Of a DNA stretch of 64,000 nucleotides, positions 61,739 to 64,000 are shown piece after piece. Within the stretch, counting starts at the first letter, position 1. Every line of letters starts with the position of its first letter. Below the pieces are notes generated by a model that saw only the letters and a program-made list of their open reading frames with translations, did not search any database and had not been told where the DNA came from. A program made the translations under genes and the position numbers. The stretch is from Flavobacteriaceae bacterium (GTDB taxonomy: Bacteria > Bacteroidota > Bacteroidia > Flavobacteriales > Flavobacteriaceae), in assembly GCA_947446635.1 (NCBI GenBank), contig CANFHF010000011.1:1-64000 (forward strand), given 5' to 3'.

Positions 61739-62941
61739 TCATGAACCCAACAACTTCTTACTTACCCGGCTACTCGCAATTAAAGAGGCTATAAAACCAA
61801 GCGATAAAATGGTTCCGAAAACAATCAACACATTTTCAATACTGAAAATTACAGGATAAGCTAGGGTGGGAGTAATCATCACGAGTTCATAATGTTGTTG
61901 TATTAAAACGATTGTAATTCCCAATACTAATCCAATAAATCCTCCAAAAAAGCTTAACAAAGTGCCTTGTAGCAGAAATATTTTACGTAAATCTTTGATT
62001 TCGATTCCAAGATTTAATAATGTTTTTAGGTTTTCTTTCTTATCCAAAATCATCATAATTAAGGCGCCTATCAGGTTGAAAAGCGCAATAACAATCACCA
62101 AAGTAAATATGAGATAAACGGCAAGGTTTTCGGTGTTCAACATTTTGTACAGGGATTCGTTGAGTTGCGCTCGATTTTTTATGTTGATTTTAGTGTTGAA
62201 AATAGTTTGTAATGAATGAGTAATGGCATTTTCATCCCCTCCTTTTTTTATCTTAACCTCAATTCCTGAAATTTGATTGGATTTATATTCTAATAATTCT
62301 TGGGCCAAGCCTAAATCGGCAAACACATATTTGGAATCCAAGTCTTCGCTTATGGCATAAATACCCACTGGGTTTAGAACCATTTTATTAAAAGCCTCTT
62401 CGGGATTTTCGATAGTTCCTTTTCCGGGTCTTGGCGCTAAAACTTCTAGAGGATTGTTAAAATCAAGTAAACCCATCGAAAATTTTTCAGCGATGCCGTA
62501 GCCTACGACTACTTGAGATGTATTTTTTTTAAGCCATTCGCCATTAAAAAGCTTTTTATTGAGGTTGTTTACCGTATTGAAATTTGGGTCAACGCCCTTC
62601 ATACAAGTGACTTCTTGTTTTCCGTTGAATGTAAATAAGACACGTTCTTCTAGTATTTTACTATAGGAAGCGATGCCGTCTATTTCGTTGATTTGTTTGT
62701 CTTGTGAAGGGGATACAAAAAAAGATTTTCCTAAAACACTGCTTATTTTTAAATCCGGATCAAAGTCATTGGAGAAGGAAAGACTAAAATCTTTTAATCC
62801 ACTAAAAACGGATAAAACCACAAACAAAGCCATCGCGCCAATAATTATTCCCATACTAGCGATACGATTGATGATATTGATAGCATTGTTTTTACTGTTG
62901 CTAAAAATATAACGTTTGGCTATGTAAAGGGGAAAATTCAA
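61739..62941 (-). CDS. ABC transporter permease, LolC/LolE-like (FtsX family)
   Basis: A 400-residue protein: an N-terminal membrane helix (about 28-48, after RYIFSNSKNNAINIINRIA), a periplasmic MacB-like domain to about 270, then three more helices (FTLVIVIALFNLIGALIMMI, LQGTLLSFFGGFIGLVLGI and a last one near 370). This four-helix FtsX layout with the N-terminal motif is that of LolC/LolE-type permeases, which release lipoproteins from the inner membrane. It lacks an ATPase domain, and no lolD is nearby. The start codon is TTG, 2 bases after the rbfA stop. Confidence 0.88.
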   Translation of the reverse strand: MNFPLYIAKRYIFSNSKNNAINIINRIASMGIIIGAMALFVVLSVFSGLKDFSLSFSNDFDPDLKISSVLGKSFFVSPSQDKQINEIDGIASYSKILEERVLFTFNGKQEVTCMKGVDPNFNTVNNLNKKLFNGEWLKKNTSQVVVGYGIAEKFSMGLLDFNNPLEVLAPRPGKGTIENPEEAFNKMVLNPVGIYAISEDLDSKYVFADLGLAQELLEYKSNQISGIEVKIKKGGDENAITHSLQTIFNTKINIKNRAQLNESLYKMLNTENLAVYLIFTLVIVIALFNLIGALIMMILDKKENLKTLLNLGIEIKDLRKIFLLQGTLLSFFGGFIGLVLGITIVLIQQHYELVMITPTLAYPVIFSIENVLIVFGTILSLGFIASLIASSRVSKKLLGS

Positions 62942-62943
62942 AT

Positions 62944-63336
62944 TTAGGAATGTCTGCGTTTTTCTAAAAGATCACGGTTCTCAATAGGATTTTCTTTGGA
63001 AGATAAAGCGTTGTCAATTTTTTCAATATAGTCTAAGGAATCGTCTATAAAGAATACTAAATTAGGCACTTTCCGCAACTGTAAACGAACGCGTTGAGAC
63101 AAATCGTGCTTGATTAATTTAGAATTTGTTTTTATTGCCACTAGAGTTTCCTTGGCTTTTTCCTGTGGAAATATGCTTAAATGTACCGTCGCAACTGACA
63201 AATCGGAAGTCACAACAACTTTGGATACTGAAATTATTAAATTTGTAACTCCGTTTTTTCTCACTTCACCTTGAAGGATGTCAACCAAGTCTTTTTGGAT
63301 AACGCCCCCTATTTTTTTCTGTCTATTTGTTTCCAT
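62944..63336 (-). CDS. rbfA: Ribosome-binding factor A
   Basis: A 130-residue KH-fold protein for 30S maturation. TNRQKKIGGVIQKDLVDIL at the N-terminus and LRKVPNLVFFIDDSLDY in the second half are typical. The start at METNRQKK is favoured; a longer frame adds 16 residues across the promoter. A -7 box ends 5 bases before this ATG, so the mRNA may be leaderless. The ABC permease follows 2 bases later. Confidence 0.95.
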   Translation of the reverse strand: METNRQKKIGGVIQKDLVDILQGEVRKNGVTNLIISVSKVVVTSDLSVATVHLSIFPQEKAKETLVAIKTNSKLIKHDLSQRVRLQLRKVPNLVFFIDDSLDYIEKIDNALSSKENPIENRDLLEKRRHS

Positions 63337-63340
63337 GCTG

Positions 63341-63369
63341 CAAAAATACAATTTTTTTAGAGCCACAAA
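63341..63369 (-). promoter_or_regulatory. Candidate rbfA promoter
   Basis: On the minus strand TATTTTTG (63348-63341) has TTTG (63369-63366) 17 bases upstream. Only four bases separate the box from the ATG, so transcription would begin at or beside it. Confidence 0.5.
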
Positions 63370-63501
63370 CCCGCAAACCCGCAAAGTTTAAGTTTAGAGG
63401 CATTCAAGAATCATAAAAATTAGCCCCCTCAAAATTTTTATTTCATATATTTACAATAAAACCTTCGAGTCTTAGTGACTTTCTGGCAAAACTATTTACT
63501 A

Positions 63502-63903
63502 ATGAAAAAAATGGAACATATAGGGATTGCAGTCCATGATCTACAAGAAGCCTCCATAATTTACGAGAAACTCTTTGGGGAACCCGCCTATAAACAGGAA
63601 GAAGTAGTAAGTGAAGGCGTGACCGTTGCTTTTTTTGGGAATGGACAAAATAAAATAGAGTTGCTTCAGGCGACAAATCCGGAAAGTCCCATTGCCAAAT
63701 TTATAGCCCAAAATGGGGAGGGAATTCATCATATTGCTTTTGAAGTCGAGGATATAGCCATTGAAATTACCCGTTTACAAAAGGAGGGATTTATAGTTTT
63801 GAATGAAGCTCCAAAAAAGGGCGCCGACAATAAACTTGTGGCGTTTTTACATCCTAATAGCACCAATGGTGTTTTGATCGAGTTGTGTCAGGAAATCAGA
63901 TAA
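63502..63903 (+). CDS. mce: Methylmalonyl-CoA epimerase
   Basis: A 133-residue vicinal-oxygen-chelate protein that interconverts (R)- and (S)-methylmalonyl-CoA for propionate metabolism. Paired motifs are EHIGIAVHDL at the N-terminus (metal His), IHHIAFEVEDI in the middle and ELCQE at the C-terminus (metal Glu). The ATG of MKKMEHIG is chosen; a frame beginning at 63475 adds 9 residues. It may be followed by genes beyond the window edge; no gene starts in the last 97 bases. Confidence 0.93.
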   Translation: MKKMEHIGIAVHDLQEASIIYEKLFGEPAYKQEEVVSEGVTVAFFGNGQNKIELLQATNPESPIAKFIAQNGEGIHHIAFEVEDIAIEITRLQKEGFIVLNEAPKKGADNKLVAFLHPNSTNGVLIELCQEIR

Positions 63904-64000
63904 GCCAATTTCATAAGCTCCATTTTGATAGTATTCTAATAATCAGTTGTTTTATTGTTTTATTTGCCGGATTAACTCAGCCCAATAAAAATCTAGTTTA

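Noticed and set aside
1..64000. CRISPR arrays, integrases, transposases, rRNA or prophage
   Set aside because: No regularly spaced repeats, recombinase motifs or rRNA segments were seen; the ORF6N gene alone is not a prophage.

Overview
The window is a contiguous chromosomal segment of a low-GC Bacteroidota bacterium, most probably a Flavobacterium or a close relative in Flavobacteriaceae. The evidence is: promoters with the TAnnTTTG -7 box rather than TATAAT, almost no Shine-Dalgarno sequences, several forced TTG start codons, a fused MurF-alanine racemase, a DNA polymerase III alpha subunit carrying its own proofreading exonuclease, an ATP synthase operon without beta and epsilon genes, the type IX secretion lipoprotein SprE/PorW, and families I know mainly from Flavobacteriia (DUF4254, DUF6427, DUF6341, DUF4292). 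I see no phage, insertion sequence, CRISPR array or rRNA. The only mobile-looking item is an ORF6N gene lodged in the leucine-type operon.

Layout. 1-3400: a REP-like palindrome, a PolB-type exonuclease, a fused SpmA/SpmB membrane protein and a small PH-domain protein. 3.9-9.6 kb: leuC-leuD-(ORF6N)-acyltransferase-leuB on the plus strand; the LeuA-like enzyme has the pocket residues of a citramalate synthase. 9.7-14.7 kb: an RRM protein (minus), then rpsP-rimM-trmN6, glutaryl-CoA dehydrogenase and a DUF3050 protein. 14.7-23.8 kb (minus): an iron-sulphur module (mrp-nifU-fdx), an alkyltransferase-like protein, a LysE exporter, trmB, thioredoxin and dnaE. 24-32 kb: mtgA, then (minus) a ZnuD-like TonB receptor behind a small His/Cys-rich protein, asd, mscL, murF-alr and tdk. 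32.1-40.1 kb (plus): an acidic flavobacterial protein, rsmI, a HopJ-family protein, tRNA-Arg(CCT), a predicted TIM-barrel lipoprotein with a NodB deacetylase, and the three-gene circularly permuted ATP-grasp / alpha-E / transglutaminase cassette.

40.2-46.7 kb (minus) is an envelope operon: flippase, dut, sugar nucleotidyltransferase, TPR protein, DUF4292 lipoprotein and a degenerate EnvC-like LytM protein. 46.9-55.8 kb (minus) runs sprE, bactofilin, atpZ, a 4-TM protein, then atpB-E-F-H-A-G, with two perfect intercistronic hairpins flanking particular atp genes. 56-64 kb holds a PaaE-like reductase, a DUF4254/GT9 pair, DUF6427 and DUF6341, purD, a LolC/E-like permease, rbfA and methylmalonyl-CoA epimerase.

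The most interesting items are: the ATP-grasp/alpha-E/transglutaminase cassette (predicted peptide-forming chemistry with unknown product) with a 32-codon ORF between its genes; the citramalate synthase assignment inside a leu operon; the lipoprotein/deacetylase pair; the hairpins placed around atpE and between atpA and atpG; and the continuous sprE-bactofilin-ATP synthase block. All functional calls come from reading motifs and remembered family features; no database search was run.
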